Below are positions 34,506-44,584 of a stretch of DNA of 64,000 bases, piece after piece. Below the pieces are notes generated by a model. It was not told where the DNA came from. It did not search any database and worked only from the letters and a program-made list of their open reading frames with translations. Origin of the DNA: Paracoccaceae bacterium (lineage in GTDB: Bacteria; Pseudomonadota; Alphaproteobacteria; Rhodobacterales; Rhodobacteraceae); assembly GCA_002708925.1 (NCBI GenBank), contig PAPN01000026.1:1-64000 (forward strand), in the 5' to 3' direction. Made by a program: the position numbers and the translations under genes. The stretch's first letter is position 1; each line of letters starts with the position of its first letter.

Positions 34506-37500
34506 TTGCTTTTCACGAAACTCAGACTGACCGGCTTCAAAAGCTTCGTGGACCCGACCGATCTGCTGATCAAGGACGGGCTGACCGGCGTCGTGGGCCC
34601 CAATGGCTGCGGTAAGTCCAACCTGCTGGAGGCGCTGCGCTGGGTGATGGGGGAAAACCGGCCCAAAGCCATGCGTGGCGGCGGCATGGAGGATGTGATC
34701 TTTGCCGGCGCGGCCTCGCGTCCGGCCCGGAACTTTGCCGAAGTGTCCCTGATTATCGACAACCAGGAACGTCTGGCCCCCGCCGGGTTCAATGACGAAG
34801 ATCAGCTGGAAATCGTGCGCCGGATCACTCGCGATGTGGGCAGTGCCTATAAGGTGAACACCAAGGACGTGCGGGCGCGCGATGTGCAGATGCTGTTCGC
34901 CGATGCCTCGACCGGGGCGCATTCGCCGGCGCTGGTGCGGCAGGGGCAGATCAGCGAGCTGATCAACGCCAAACCCAAGAACCGCCGCCGCATTCTGGAA
35001 GAGGCCGCGGGGATTTCGGGCCTCTATCAACGCCGGCACGAAGCCGAGCTGAAACTGAAAGGCGCCGAACAGAATCTGGCGCGTGTGGACGATGTGGTAG
35101 AACAGCTGGCGCATCAGCTGTCACAGCTGGATCGGCAGGCACGTCAGGCGGCGCGCTACCGGGCCATCGGCGAGGAACTACGCCGCGCCGAAGGGCTGTT
35201 GCTGTATCGCCGCTGGCGCGAGGCAGACGAGGCGCGCCTGGTGGCCGATGCCGAATTGCGCGAACGTGTGACCGCCGCCGCCGGGGCCGAAGGCACGGCG
35301 CGCAAAGCCGCAAAACTGCGCGCCGAGCGAGAAGAGGCCCTGCCGCCCCTGCGCGAGGAAGAGGCAATCGCCGCCGCCGTCCTGCAACGTCTGCAAGTGC
35401 AGCGCGATGCGCTCTCGGATCAGGAAGCGCGGGCGGTGCAGACGATTGAAACGCTGCGCAACCGTATCGAACAGCTGGCCCGTGACATCGAACGCGAGGC
35501 CGGTCTGAACCGCGATGCCGGCGAAATGATCGAACGGCTGGAATGGGAAGCCCGCGAGCTGCAAAAAGCCGGCGAAGGCCATATGGAGAAGCTGGAGACA
35601 GCCGCTGAAATCTCGCACGAGGCGGCGGGCATCTTGCAGGATCGCGAGGCGGATCTGTCCGAACGCACCGAGGATGTCGCCCGTCTGGCGGCCAAACATC
35701 AGTCGGCGCACCGCCTGCTGGAGGACAGCCGGAAAACCCAGACACGCGCCGAGGCCGAAGCGGATAAGGCGCGCGAAGCGGTTGATGCCGCCCAAGGCGC
35801 GCTGGAAAACGCCGAGATCGAGTTCGAAGCCGCGCAAGAAGCCGAGGCAATCGCGGTCGAGACGGCCTCGAATGTCGAAGAGATGCTGCTTGAGGCCGAG
35901 GCCGCCCGTGCCGACACGCAGGCGCGCGAAGCGGATGTGCGCGCCGAACGATCCGAGGCCGAAGGCGAGCTGAACGCCCTGCGCGCCGAGGTAACGGCGC
36001 TGGCCAAACTGTTGGAACGGGACACGGCCGAGGGCGGTCAGATCATGGACCGTTTGCAGGTGGAACAAGGGTTCGAGAAGGCCCTGGGTGCGGCTCTGGC
36101 CGATGATCTGCGCGCCCCTGAGGTGGACGAAGACGGCCCCTCGGGCTGGGCGGTTCTGCCTGATTACGAGGATACGCAGCCGCTGCCGACAGGGGTGACA
36201 GCACTAACGCGGCATGTGTCGGTTCCGGATGTTCTGGCACGCCGGATGTCACAGATCGGGCTGGTCGGCGCCGAGGATGCCGCGCGTTTGCAGCCGTTAC
36301 TGCGCCCCGGTCAGCGGCTGGTCAGTCAAGAGGGCGATCTGTGGCGCTGGGATGGTTATCGCGCCTGGGCCGAGGATGCGCCCTCGGCTGCGGCGCTGCG
36401 TTTGCAGCAATTGAACCGTCTCGAAGAACTGAAACAACAGATGGAGCGCGCCAACGCGCGGGCCGATGCGGCGCGTCAGGCGCATGAGGCGCTGGCGGCC
36501 CGTCTGACGGATCTGACCCATGCCGATCAGGCCGCCCGTCAGGCGCGGCGCGATGCCGACCGGCTGGTCAACGAGGCGAACCGCAAGCTGAGCCGGGCCG
36601 AGGCGGATCGCAATCTGGCGCAGTCCAAGCTGGAATCGATGGGGCTGGCGGTCTCGCGGCACGAAGAGGATGCGATGGCCGCGCGCGCGCAAGTCAATGA
36701 GGCCGAGCAGGCGGTGTCCGAGCTGGACGATCTGGAGGCCGCGCGGGCCTCGGTGGAAGACGTGAAAATGACGGTCGAGGCGGCGCGGATCACGATGATG
36801 TCCAAGCGCTCGGCCCATGATGAGCTGCGCCGCGAGGGCGACGCTCGCATCCGGCGCAGTCAGGAAGTCACCAAAGAACTGAGCGGATGGCGGCACCGTC
36901 TGGACACTGCCTCGACCCGCTCGGCCGAGCTGGAAGATCGTAAGGGCGCGTCCGAGGAGGACCTGATCGAGGCCAGCGCGGCCCCCGAAGAGATTGCGAT
37001 TCAGCGCGAAGAACTGAACGAGGCGATTGAACAGGCCGAAGAGCGGCGCCGTCTGGCGGCGGACAGCCTGGCCGAGGCGGACTCGGCCGCGCGCCAGTCC
37101 GAACAGGCCGAACGGGATGCCGAGCGGTTGGCCAGCGAAGCCCGCGAGGCGCGCGCCCGGTCCGAGGCGCGGGCCGATGCGGCGCGCGAAACGGTGGCTG
37201 CCGCAGCCGAACGGATCAGCGAGGAACAGGACAGCACCCCCGATAAGTTGCTGGAAACATTGGATGCTGACCCTCAGGAGATGCCTGGATCGGACCAAAT
37301 CGAAACCGAAGTGAATCGGCTTAAACGACAGCGCGATGCTCTGGGGGCGGTGAACCTGCGGGCCGAGGAAGACGCCAAGGAAGTGCGTGAAGAGCACGGT
37401 GTGCTGATCGGCGAAAAGGCCGATTTGGAGGAGGCGATCAAGGCTTTGCGTCAGGGGATTGCCAGCCTGAACCGCGAGGGGCGCGAACGGCTGCTGACGG

Positions 37501-37961
37501 CGTTCGAGCAGGTGAATGCGAATTTCAGCCAGCTGTTCCGGCATTTGTTCGGTGGCGGCGAGGCCAATCTGGTGCTGGTGGAATCGGATGATCCGCTGGA
37601 GGCCGGGTTGGAGATCATGTGCCAGCCGCCGGGCAAGAAGCTGAGCACTTTGAGCCTGCTGTCGGGCGGCGAGCAGACGCTGACCGCGCTGGCGCTGATT
37701 TTCGCGGTATTCCTGGCCAATCCGGCGCCGATCTGTGTGCTGGACGAGGTGGACGCGCCTTTGGACGATGCCAATGTGACGCGGTTCTGTGACATGCTGG
37801 ACGAGATGTGCCGGCGGACGAACACGCGATTCTTGATCATCACGCACCATGCGGTGACGATGGCGCGGATGGATCGGCTGTTTGGGGTGACCATGCAGGA
37901 GCAGGGGGTCAGTCAGCTGGTGAGCGTGGATCTGAAGAAGGCGGAACAGCTGGTGGCGTGA
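34506..37961 (+). CDS. smc: Chromosome segregation protein SMC
   Basis: The family start fits a TTG at 34506 (M-L-F-T-K-L-R-L-T-G-F-K-S-F), giving 1151 residues; the frame is open 58 codons further but that part is not SMC-like. Walker A is GPNGCGKSN at 31-39, followed by two long coiled coils around a hinge near residue 515-640. The C-terminal head has the signature LLSGGEQTLTALAL and Walker B CVLDEVDAPLDDAN. With ScpA/ScpB it compacts and loops the chromosome. It stands alone; scpA and scpB are not in the window. Confidence 0.95.
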   Translation: MLFTKLRLTGFKSFVDPTDLLIKDGLTGVVGPNGCGKSNLLEALRWVMGENRPKAMRGGGMEDVIFAGAASRPARNFAEVSLIIDNQERLAPAGFNDEDQLEIVRRITRDVGSAYKVNTKDVRARDVQMLFADASTGAHSPALVRQGQISELINAKPKNRRRILEEAAGISGLYQRRHEAELKLKGAEQNLARVDDVVEQLAHQLSQLDRQARQAARYRAIGEELRRAEGLLLYRRWREADEARLVADAELRERVTAAAGAEGTARKAAKLRAEREEALPPLREEEAIAAAVLQRLQVQRDALSDQEARAVQTIETLRNRIEQLARDIEREAGLNRDAGEMIERLEWEARELQKAGEGHMEKLETAAEISHEAAGILQDREADLSERTEDVARLAAKHQSAHRLLEDSRKTQTRAEAEADKAREAVDAAQGALENAEIEFEAAQEAEAIAVETASNVEEMLLEAEAARADTQAREADVRAERSEAEGELNALRAEVTALAKLLERDTAEGGQIMDRLQVEQGFEKALGAALADDLRAPEVDEDGPSGWAVLPDYEDTQPLPTGVTALTRHVSVPDVLARRMSQIGLVGAEDAARLQPLLRPGQRLVSQEGDLWRWDGYRAWAEDAPSAAALRLQQLNRLEELKQQMERANARADAARQAHEALAARLTDLTHADQAARQARRDADRLVNEANRKLSRAEADRNLAQSKLESMGLAVSRHEEDAMAARAQVNEAEQAVSELDDLEAARASVEDVKMTVEAARITMMSKRSAHDELRREGDARIRRSQEVTKELSGWRHRLDTASTRSAELEDRKGASEEDLIEASAAPEEIAIQREELNEAIEQAEERRRLAADSLAEADSAARQSEQAERDAERLASEAREARARSEARADAARETVAAAAERISEEQDSTPDKLLETLDADPQEMPGSDQIETEVNRLKRQRDALGAVNLRAEEDAKEVREEHGVLIGEKADLEEAIKALRQGIASLNREGRERLLTAFEQVNANFSQLFRHLFGGGEANLVLVESDDPLEAGLEIMCQPPGKKLSTLSLLSGGEQTLTALALIFAVFLANPAPICVLDEVDAPLDDANVTRFCDMLDEMCRRTNTRFLIITHHAVTMARMDRLFGVTMQEQGVSQLVSVDLKKAEQLVA

Positions 37962-38016
37962 CGGGAGCGCCGCTCGTTGCCCTGTGGGCAACATCGCCCC
38001 GCCCGCCGTCCCGTAT

Positions 38017-38562
38017 TCAGAGTTTGATCAGGCGGTCCTGAAGGGTGACGGTGCCGTCCTGGACGATTTTGCACAGCAGTCCTCGCAGGCGTAGGTGGAT
38101 GTTCTGGCGGTCCATGATCCAGTCTTTGGCGGGGGCTCCGTAGCGGGCTTTCCATTTGATGCAGGCGTCGTTGAAGACGTCCGAGACTTCGAGGATGGCG
38201 GTGCCGGCTTGCAGGTGGCTGCCGACGGGCAGGTTGCTGTAAGAGCAATCCAGATCGGCGACAATGGGATCGCCCGGATGGGGCTGGGTTTCGCGGTCCA
38301 GCCAGACGGTCTCCATCACGCGGGTGGGCAGGATCGAGACCTGAATGCGCGGATCGGGGCTGCCATCTGGGCGGGTGATCCAGGGGGATGTCGCCCAACG
38401 CTCGCCGGGGATGCCGCCTGTGACGGTCATGTCCAGCGATTGCACGAAATCGCGTTTGCCGAAATCGGGGCGACGGCAGAGCATGGCGATTGGGGCGTTG
38501 TCCGGGGGGGCGGCGCGGATATGATCCATTGCGGCGCGCAGCTCGGCGGTTTTGGCGTGCAT
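38017..38562 (-). CDS. MOSC domain-containing protein
   Basis: The 181-residue protein has the MOSC fold, with the conserved Cys in NDACIKWKARYG and the early GIPGERW segment. MOSC proteins, known from molybdenum-cofactor sulfurase ends and mARC, handle sulfur or molybdopterin-linked substrates. Its ATG overlaps the lytic transglycosylase stop by one base (TAATG), so it is coupled to that gene. The biological link is not obvious. Confidence 0.82.
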   Translation of the reverse strand: MHAKTAELRAAMDHIRAAPPDNAPIAMLCRRPDFGKRDFVQSLDMTVTGGIPGERWATSPWITRPDGSPDPRIQVSILPTRVMETVWLDRETQPHPGDPIVADLDCSYSNLPVGSHLQAGTAILEVSDVFNDACIKWKARYGAPAKDWIMDRQNIHLRLRGLLCKIVQDGTVTLQDRLIKL

Positions 38563-39734
38563 TACAGTTTCCCCAGAAGTTGCGCGGTGGGCCAGGCATC
38601 GGCGGGCAGGCCCAGGCGTTTTTGCTCGGCCTGGACGGCCTTGCGGGTGCCTGCGCCCAGGATGCCGTCCACTTTGCCCACGTCATGGCCCCGCGCGGCC
38701 AGTTTGCGTTGCAGCTGTTTCATCTGCGCGCCAGCCAGGCCCGCATCGGGGTTTCCTGGGTTGAACACTGGGGCGCCTTCCAGACGGGTGGCGAAGTAAG
38801 CGGCGGTCAGGACGTAGGTAAAGCTTTGATTCCATTCGAAATAGACGTTGAAATTCGGATAGGCCAGAAAGGCCGGCCCCTTATGCCCCTGCGGCAGGAT
38901 GACCGAACCGGGCAGGTTCGCCGCCCATTTGCCGGAGCGGGGACGGATGCCCATGGACTCCCATTTGGACAGGGGCATTTGCGTGTGGATGCCGGTTTGT
39001 GACCAGTCCATATCGGCGGGGACGGTGATTTCCTGCAACCAGGGCTCTCCGTGTTTCCAGCCCAGATGCGACAGCATTTTCCCGCCCGACATCAGCGCAT
39101 CGGGGGCCGAGGTTTTCAGGCTGACATGGCCGTCACCGTCGCCATCCACGCCGTTATCCAGAATGTCTTGGGGCAGCATCTGCACCATGCCGATTTCCCC
39201 CGCCCAGGCGCCGGTGGTGCGGGCCGGGTCGAAGTCGCCTCGGGTGAACAGCTCAAGCGCGGCAAAGACCTGCGGGCGGAACAGATGCGGGCGGCGGCAA
39301 TCATGCGACAGGGTGACCAGCGCGTTCAGCGTGTTGAAATCCCCCTGGAAAGCGCCGTAATCCGTTTCGAACGCCCAGAAGGCCAGCAGAACACCGGGGG
39401 CGATGCCGTAGTCGCGCTCGATCCGGGCGAAGGTTCTGGCGTATTTACGGGCGTTGGACTGGCCGCGCTTCATCCGATCGGCCGAGATCAGGCGACGGGC
39501 AAAAGTGGTGAAATCCAGCTGGAAAACGCCCTGAGCGCGGTCGGCTTTCAGCACCTTTGCATCCTGACGCACGCCCGCAAAAAACCGCTGTACGGTGCCG
39601 TTGTCATAGCCCTTGGCGGTTGCCTCGCTTCGCAGGCCCTGAACGAACCCGCTAAAGTTGCCTCCGCAGGGGGACGCGGCAAGGGCCGTGGTGGCAGATA
39701 GCAGAAGGGCGGACAAGGCAAGAGATAGGCGCAT
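38562..39734 (-). CDS. Lytic murein transglycosylase (MltB family) with PG-binding domain
   Basis: The 390-residue protein has a signal peptide (MRLSLALSALLLSATTALA). The SLT_2 domain follows (FAGVRQDAKVLKADRAQ, then FWAFETDYGAFQGDFNTLNAL with the catalytic Glu, and AGEIGMVQMLPQDILDNG). The last 60 residues are a PG_binding_1 domain (LQRKLAARGHDVGKVDGILGAGTRKAVQ). It cuts the glycan between MurNAc and GlcNAc, leaving 1,6-anhydro ends. No lipobox Cys is seen, so it is periplasmic and soluble. Confidence 0.92.
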   Translation of the reverse strand: MRLSLALSALLLSATTALAASPCGGNFSGFVQGLRSEATAKGYDNGTVQRFFAGVRQDAKVLKADRAQGVFQLDFTTFARRLISADRMKRGQSNARKYARTFARIERDYGIAPGVLLAFWAFETDYGAFQGDFNTLNALVTLSHDCRRPHLFRPQVFAALELFTRGDFDPARTTGAWAGEIGMVQMLPQDILDNGVDGDGDGHVSLKTSAPDALMSGGKMLSHLGWKHGEPWLQEITVPADMDWSQTGIHTQMPLSKWESMGIRPRSGKWAANLPGSVILPQGHKGPAFLAYPNFNVYFEWNQSFTYVLTAAYFATRLEGAPVFNPGNPDAGLAGAQMKQLQRKLAARGHDVGKVDGILGAGTRKAVQAEQKRLGLPADAWPTAQLLGKL

Positions 39735-39796
39735 AAAATCCTCGGAAAGTTAAAGTCTTTGTCAGAACCTATCAGCAGCACTGCGACGGGTGGAAG

Positions 39797-40714
39797 TCAG
39801 AAAATCCAGCAGATCCATGCCTGCCCCAAGGTGATCAGGGCCACACAGCCCAATGTCAGCCCCCAGACGCGCCACAGGGCACTGACTGAGCGGTCGATGT
39901 CATCGGGGCCGGCTTGGCGTTGGCCGCGCGGATTCACCCAGGGGAAGCTCTGCATTTCGCCTTCGTAGGCGCGGGGGCCGGATAGGGCGACATTCAGGGC
40001 GCGGGCCATTGCGGCCTCGGGCCAGCCGGCATTGGGCGAGCGATGCTGTAGCGCCTCGGCCCGGATCGCGGGCCAGTCCCGCAGATGATAGGCCACAGCG
40101 ATCAGCCCCGCAGTCAGCCGCGCAGGGATCAGATTCAGCAGATCATCAAGCCGCGCGGCGGCCCAGCCGAATTGCTGATGGCGCGGGGTGCGGTGCCCGA
40201 TCATGCTGTCGGCGGTATTGGTGATCTTATAGAACAGCAGGCCGGGCAGGCCAGCGATCAGGAACCAGAAAACCGGCGCAATGACCCCATCCGAGAGGTT
40301 CTCGGCAGCGGATTCGATGGCGGCGCGGGACGCGGCGGGGCCGTCCATTTGCGCGGTGTCGCGGCCAACGATCATCGCCACCGCGCGGCGGCCATCGCCC
40401 ACGGACAGGCGCAGCGCGTCGGCCACCGCCTGAACATGTTGCACCAGTGATTTCTGGGCGATCAGAATGGCGGCGATCAGGATTTCCGCCAATGGCCCCA
40501 GGCTGCTGAGCAATGCGCCCAGAATCCAGGCGAACACGGCCAGCGCGGCCATGACCAGCGCGCCCTTGAAGCTTCGCAATGCGCCCGCGTTGAACCGCGC
40601 GTCGCACCAGGCAATCAGACGCCCCATCAGCACCGCAGGATGCGGTATTCGGGACCAGAGCCATTTCGGCTCGCCCAGCAGCGCGTCCAGAATCATCGCG
40701 AAAAACAAGGTCAT
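39797..40714 (-). CDS. cbiB: Adenosylcobinamide-phosphate synthase
   Basis: The 305-residue protein is a polytopic inner-membrane member of the CbiB/CobD family. It has [25 protein letters not shown] at the start, the [12 protein letters not shown] segment, [21 protein letters not shown] and [21 protein letters not shown]. It joins cobyrinic acid diamide (or its adenosyl form) with aminopropanol phosphate. It is the second of two coupled cobalamin genes, overlapping cobD/cobC by 4 nt. It ends in VGQAW-type polar residues without anomaly. Confidence 0.92.
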   Translation of the reverse strand: MTLFFAMILDALLGEPKWLWSRIPHPAVLMGRLIAWCDARFNAGALRSFKGALVMAALAVFAWILGALLSSLGPLAEILIAAILIAQKSLVQHVQAVADALRLSVGDGRRAVAMIVGRDTAQMDGPAASRAAIESAAENLSDGVIAPVFWFLIAGLPGLLFYKITNTADSMIGHRTPRHQQFGWAAARLDDLLNLIPARLTAGLIAVAYHLRDWPAIRAEALQHRSPNAGWPEAAMARALNVALSGPRAYEGEMQSFPWVNPRGQRQAGPDDIDRSVSALWRVWGLTLGCVALITLGQAWICWIF

Positions 40715-41670
40715 GATAAGGCGGTCTCCAGCCGGGCCCAGTGCTGCGGCGCAGGCAGGCCCAGACGCAGAAAATGATCGGAATAGGGGAAAATGCGGGT
40801 CCAGATACGGTGTTTGGCCAGGCGCTCTTGCCAGGCAGAGGCCGCGCTGACGCGATACAGTCGGAACAGCGGGGTGCCGCCGTGCACCTTGGCTCCGGCG
40901 GCGATCATCAGGCGATCCAGTCGCGCGGTATCCGCGGCCAGCCTGCGACGTGTCCGTTGCGCCCAGTCGGGATCGCTTAGGGCGTGGGCGCCGATTTCCA
41001 GCGCAGGCCCCGAGACCGCCCAGGGCCCCAGCAGATCGGCCAGACCGGGACCGTTCAGAGGCGCGAAAGTCTGCGGATGCGCGATGGCAAACCCCAGCCG
41101 CACGCCAGCCAGCCCCCAGAATTTGCCAAAGCTCTTGAGGATCACCGTGCCGGGCCGAGCGGCGCGTTGAATATGCGTCTCGGCCGGAGTCACATCACAG
41201 AAACTCTCGTCGATGATCGTCAGCGCGCGGTCCTGCGGAGGCGAGGGCCACAAACGCCCGTCGGGATTGTTGGGGTGAACGTAGACATGCGTCGGCTGGT
41301 CCGGATCATCGGGGCTGACCGGGATGCCATGCGCCTTGAACGCGGCGGCATGTTCGTTATAGGTGGGACGCGGGATATAGACGCCGCCGGACTGCGCTAG
41401 AGCGGGCAGGTTGGCAATCAGCGCCGAGGCTCCGGGGGCGGCAACGATCTGCGCGCCATCGGGGACATTCCAGAACCGGCGCGCGGCGTTCAGCAGCTGG
41501 CTCTGTGCGGTCTGATCGGGCAGGGACATCCACGCATCCGCCGGAATCTCTGGCACGGGATAGGGCACCGGATTGATCCCGGTCGACAGATCCACCCAGC
41601 CTGCGCGCGTGCCGCCATATTGTGCCACGGCTGCGTCGATGCCTCCGCCATGATCCCTGATTTTCGTCAC
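40711..41670 (-). CDS. cobD: L-threonine-O-3-phosphate decarboxylase (cobalamin pathway)
   Basis: The GTG at 41670 ([20 protein letters not shown]) has AAGAGG at the right distance; a GTG 18 codons upstream has no site. The 319-residue fold-type I PLP enzyme has [10 protein letters not shown] at the start, [21 protein letters not shown] and [15 protein letters not shown] with the Schiff-base Lys. It makes aminopropanol phosphate for cobalamin. It is coupled to cbiB. The name cobC is used for the same gene in the Pseudomonas nomenclature. Confidence 0.85.
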   Translation of the reverse strand: MTKIRDHGGGIDAAVAQYGGTRAGWVDLSTGINPVPYPVPEIPADAWMSLPDQTAQSQLLNAARRFWNVPDGAQIVAAPGASALIANLPALAQSGGVYIPRPTYNEHAAAFKAHGIPVSPDDPDQPTHVYVHPNNPDGRLWPSPPQDRALTIIDESFCDVTPAETHIQRAARPGTVILKSFGKFWGLAGVRLGFAIAHPQTFAPLNGPGLADLLGPWAVSGPALEIGAHALSDPDWAQRTRRRLAADTARLDRLMIAAGAKVHGGTPLFRLYRVSAASAWQERLAKHRIWTRIFPYSDHFLRLGLPAPQHWARLETALS

Positions 41671-41733
41671 GCCAAACCTCTTGAATGTCTGCGCGATCAA
41701 TGCCCTCAAATCAGGGTCCAGCACAAGAGGGCG

Positions 41734-42714
41734 CTACAGCGCGTCCCGTCCATGTGGGCGGTTCAGATCCAAGAGCGGCGAAATCGGCACGATCCGGAAC
41801 GGGTTTATCGTTTCGTGGCTATAGTAATAGTGGCGGATGATGTGATCTATCCGGGTGGTTTCGGCCACGCCGGGCCATTGATACAGCGCACGCGTATAAG
41901 CCCACAGGTTCGGAAATTCGATCAGCTTGGCCCGGTTGCATTTGAAATGCCCGTGATAGACCGGATCGAAACGGATCAGAGTGGTGAACAGGCGCCAGTC
42001 GGCCTCGGTGATTTGAGGGCCCAGCAGATAGCGGTTCTGCGACAGATGCGTTTCCAGCCAGTCCAGCGTGTCGAACAGCGGGCCGACGGCCTCTTCATAG
42101 GCGGCCTGGGTGGTGGCAAAGCCGGATTTGTAGACGCCATTATTCAGCGTGTCATAAATGCGAGAGTTGAACTCCTCGATCCGAGGGCGCAGGGGGGCGG
42201 GCCAGAAATCCAGCGTGTTGCCCGTCAGCCCGTCAAAGGCCGTGTTGAACATGCGGATGATCTCGGCGCTTTCGTTCGACACAATGGTGCCGGTGTGCGA
42301 GTCCCACAGAACCGGCACGGTGACACGCCCGGAAATATCGGGGGCCGCGCGGGTATAGATTTGGTGCAGGTGGGTCAGGCCGAATTGACGATCGCCCGTG
42401 GCCCCGTCGAAATCGGTGCCGAATGTCCAGCCGTCCCGCAGCATATCGGGGTGGACAACCGACACGGGGATGTGGGGCTCCAGCCCTTTCAGAGCACGAA
42501 AGATCAGCGTGCGATGGGCCCAGGGGCAGGCATAGGATACATATAGATGATAACGCCCGCTTTCGGGGTTGAAACCGCCAGTGCCGCTGGGGCCGGGGCG
42601 CCCATCCGGGGTGATCCAGTTGCGGAAACTGGTGGTCGTGCGTTTGAAGCGCCCGTCCTGATTGCGCCCCGTCAGCGAGTCCTCCCGCCAGGTGCCATTC
42701 TCCAAAAGTCCCAT
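41734..42714 (-). CDS. Glutathionyl-hydroquinone reductase (ECM4/YqjG family)
   Basis: The ATG at 42714 has AAAGGAG six bases before it. The 326-residue protein has the Xi-class GST pattern: FNPESGRYHLYVSYACPWAHRTLIFRALKGL, where the CPWA Cys is catalytic, and the C-terminal helical domain around LGPQITEADWRLFTTLIRFD. The family reduces glutathionyl-hydroquinones to hydroquinones using glutathione. I do not think it is a maleylacetoacetate isomerase. It lies alone on the strand before the cobalamin pair. Confidence 0.93.
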   Translation of the reverse strand: MGLLENGTWREDSLTGRNQDGRFKRTTTSFRNWITPDGRPGPSGTGGFNPESGRYHLYVSYACPWAHRTLIFRALKGLEPHIPVSVVHPDMLRDGWTFGTDFDGATGDRQFGLTHLHQIYTRAAPDISGRVTVPVLWDSHTGTIVSNESAEIIRMFNTAFDGLTGNTLDFWPAPLRPRIEEFNSRIYDTLNNGVYKSGFATTQAAYEEAVGPLFDTLDWLETHLSQNRYLLGPQITEADWRLFTTLIRFDPVYHGHFKCNRAKLIEFPNLWAYTRALYQWPGVAETTRIDHIIRHYYYSHETINPFRIVPISPLLDLNRPHGRDAL

Positions 42715-42970
42715 TGGCATCTCCTTTGGGCGGCGTTCTAATGGGATTGAAAAAAGGGGGCTATCCCCGCACCCGCGCAGCCAGGCTGCGTTGCTGCACA
42801 TGCAAGCGATTCTATGCGGCGCGCGGCGGGGCACAGGCAGGATCGGCAGTTGGGCGGGCCGTTCGGCCTTGGGCGCAAGGCCATGCAACACGCTGCGCTG
42901 CGTCATGAAACGTTAACTTGACCTCAACCATGATTGGCCCATGCTTTGAGACAGCACGAGGGGAAGGCAC

Positions 42971-43330
42971 ATGTCGACATTTATCTCGAAAGAGGTCCAG
43001 GCGGGTTTGGATGCCGCGCGCAAGGCCAGGCTAAAGCGCTCCAGCCGTATGATGGTCGAGGCAGGCGGACAGATGTTCCGCATCCTGCGGTTCTGGGACA
43101 CCGGCTTTGCGCTGGATGCGGAAAACGCACCGAAGATGCGCGGTTTCGTGGATATTTATGATCGCGGGTTTCACCTGTATCAGTGTCTGATCGTTGCCTC
43201 GGCCAAGGAAGGCGGGCAGATGATCTATGAATTCAAGCGTCTGACCGCAACGCATACCGCGGCCCCCGTGGATTTCGCCGTTGAGGACCGCGAAGCCGTG
43301 GCGCTGCTGCCAGATCAGCTGCGGGGCTGA
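42971..43330 (+). CDS. Conserved-looking protein of unknown function
   Basis: The start follows GAGGGGAAGG. The 119-residue protein has no signal peptide or membrane helix. It is basic at the start (AARKARLKRSSRMMVE) and then has a beta-rich part with GGQMFRILRFWDTGFAL and FVDIYDRGFHLYQCLI. The short basic start and RMM element resemble a PilZ-like or RNA-binding fold, but I cannot assign it. It is convergent with the PatB/MalY gene, which ends at the next base. Confidence 0.75.
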   Translation: MSTFISKEVQAGLDAARKARLKRSSRMMVEAGGQMFRILRFWDTGFALDAENAPKMRGFVDIYDRGFHLYQCLIVASAKEGGQMIYEFKRLTATHTAAPVDFAVEDREAVALLPDQLRG

Positions 43331-44500
43331 TTATTGCAAATCGGCAAAGGCCGCCTGCATCCGGTCCACCGCCTGCTGCACCAGCGCGCGCGGAGTGGCC
43401 AGGTTGAAGCGCAGAAAATCCTCGCCGCCCGAGCCAAAAGTCGGCCCGTGATTGACCGCGATCCTGGCCCCTTTTTGAACACGGTCGGTGAATTCCGTGC
43501 GCTCCATCCCGGTGCCGGAAAAATCGACCCAGGCCAGATAGGTGGCCTCTAGCGGCATGGATTTCAGGCCGGGAATGGCGTTGATGGCCGCGTCGAACAG
43601 CTGTTTGTTGCCGTCCAGATAGGTCACCAGCTCATCCACCCAGGCGGCGCCTTCGGGGGAATAGGCGGCCTCGGCCATGTGCAGGCCAAAGGCGTTCGCA
43701 GACAGCCCCAGCCCCATCATCCGGGCGGCGAATTTCTGGCGCAGCGCCGGGTCGTGAATGATCACGTTGCCCGAATGACTGCCGGCGATATTGAAGGTCT
43801 TGGTGGTGGCCGTCATCATAATCAGGCGGTCTGCGATGCCCTCGATCAGCGCCATGGGGGTGTGGGTGGTGCCGGGGAACACCAGATCGTGGTGAATCTC
43901 GTCTGAAACCAGGATCAGATCGTGGCGCTTGGCGAAATCGGCGACGCCTTGCAGTTCTTCGCGGGTCCAGACGCGTCCTCCGGGGTTGTGCGGTGAGCAC
44001 AGAACCAGCATCCTGGCCGAGCCATCCATCTGCGCATCCCAGGCGTCGAAATCCATTTCATAGCGGCCATCCACATTGCGCAGATCGCATTCGATCACGC
44101 GGCGGCCATTGGCTCGGATCACCTTGGCAAAGGCATGATAGACCGGGGTCATCAGCACGACACCATCGCCCGGCTGGGTATAGGTTTCGACGCACATCGC
44201 GGTGCCGTTCACCAGCCCGTGCGTGGTAAAAATGGCGTCGGGGTCTACCTGCCAGTTGTGGCGGGTTTGCATCCACCAGCAGATCGCCGCGCGATAGCTG
44301 GTATCATCGCCGTAATAGCCATAAATCCCGTGATCGTGCATCCGCTGCACGGCATCCTGCACGCATTGCGGCGCGGGGAAGTCCATGTCGGCCACCCACA
44401 TCGGAATGCCATCGTCCGCCGGAACGCCATAGATGCTCTCCATCATGTCCCATTTGACAGAGTGACTGCCAAAGCGGTTGATGATCTCGTCGAAATTCAT
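43331..44500 (-). CDS. PLP-dependent C-S lyase/aminotransferase (MalY/PatB family)
   Basis: The start at 44500 (MNFDEIINRFGSHSVKWDMM) has AAGGAGACC. The 389-residue protein has the MalY/PatB pattern: PMWVADMDFPAPQCVQDA, YGYYGDDTSYRAAICWWMQ, CSPHNPGGRVWTREEL, VSDEIHHDLVF and TATTKTFNIAGSHSGN (K carries PLP). Such enzymes split cystathionine and other cysteine-S-conjugates to thiols, pyruvate and ammonia. Alternatives are general aminotransferases of the same fold. Confidence 0.9.
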   Translation of the reverse strand: MNFDEIINRFGSHSVKWDMMESIYGVPADDGIPMWVADMDFPAPQCVQDAVQRMHDHGIYGYYGDDTSYRAAICWWMQTRHNWQVDPDAIFTTHGLVNGTAMCVETYTQPGDGVVLMTPVYHAFAKVIRANGRRVIECDLRNVDGRYEMDFDAWDAQMDGSARMLVLCSPHNPGGRVWTREELQGVADFAKRHDLILVSDEIHHDLVFPGTTHTPMALIEGIADRLIMMTATTKTFNIAGSHSGNVIIHDPALRQKFAARMMGLGLSANAFGLHMAEAAYSPEGAAWVDELVTYLDGNKQLFDAAINAIPGLKSMPLEATYLAWVDFSGTGMERTEFTDRVQKGARIAVNHGPTFGSGGEDFLRFNLATPRALVQQAVDRMQAAFADLQ

Positions 44501-44584
44501 GCGCGGTCTCCTTGGTGGTCTGATGTGCACCCTAGACAGATAAACGGGCGGGGAACAAGGCGGCGGTTTTTGCGGTGGTATTGT

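Noticed and set aside
36297-37994. A 565-codon minus-strand frame under smc
   Set aside because: It is an antisense shadow of the coiled-coil and head regions, His/Arg/Gln-rich with no recognisable domain.
41734-42714. The GST-fold gene as the missing maleylacetoacetate isomerase
   Set aside because: It is about 326 residues with YACPWAHR, the ECM4/YqjG type, not the shorter zeta-class SSxxCx(W/R)RVRIAL pattern.
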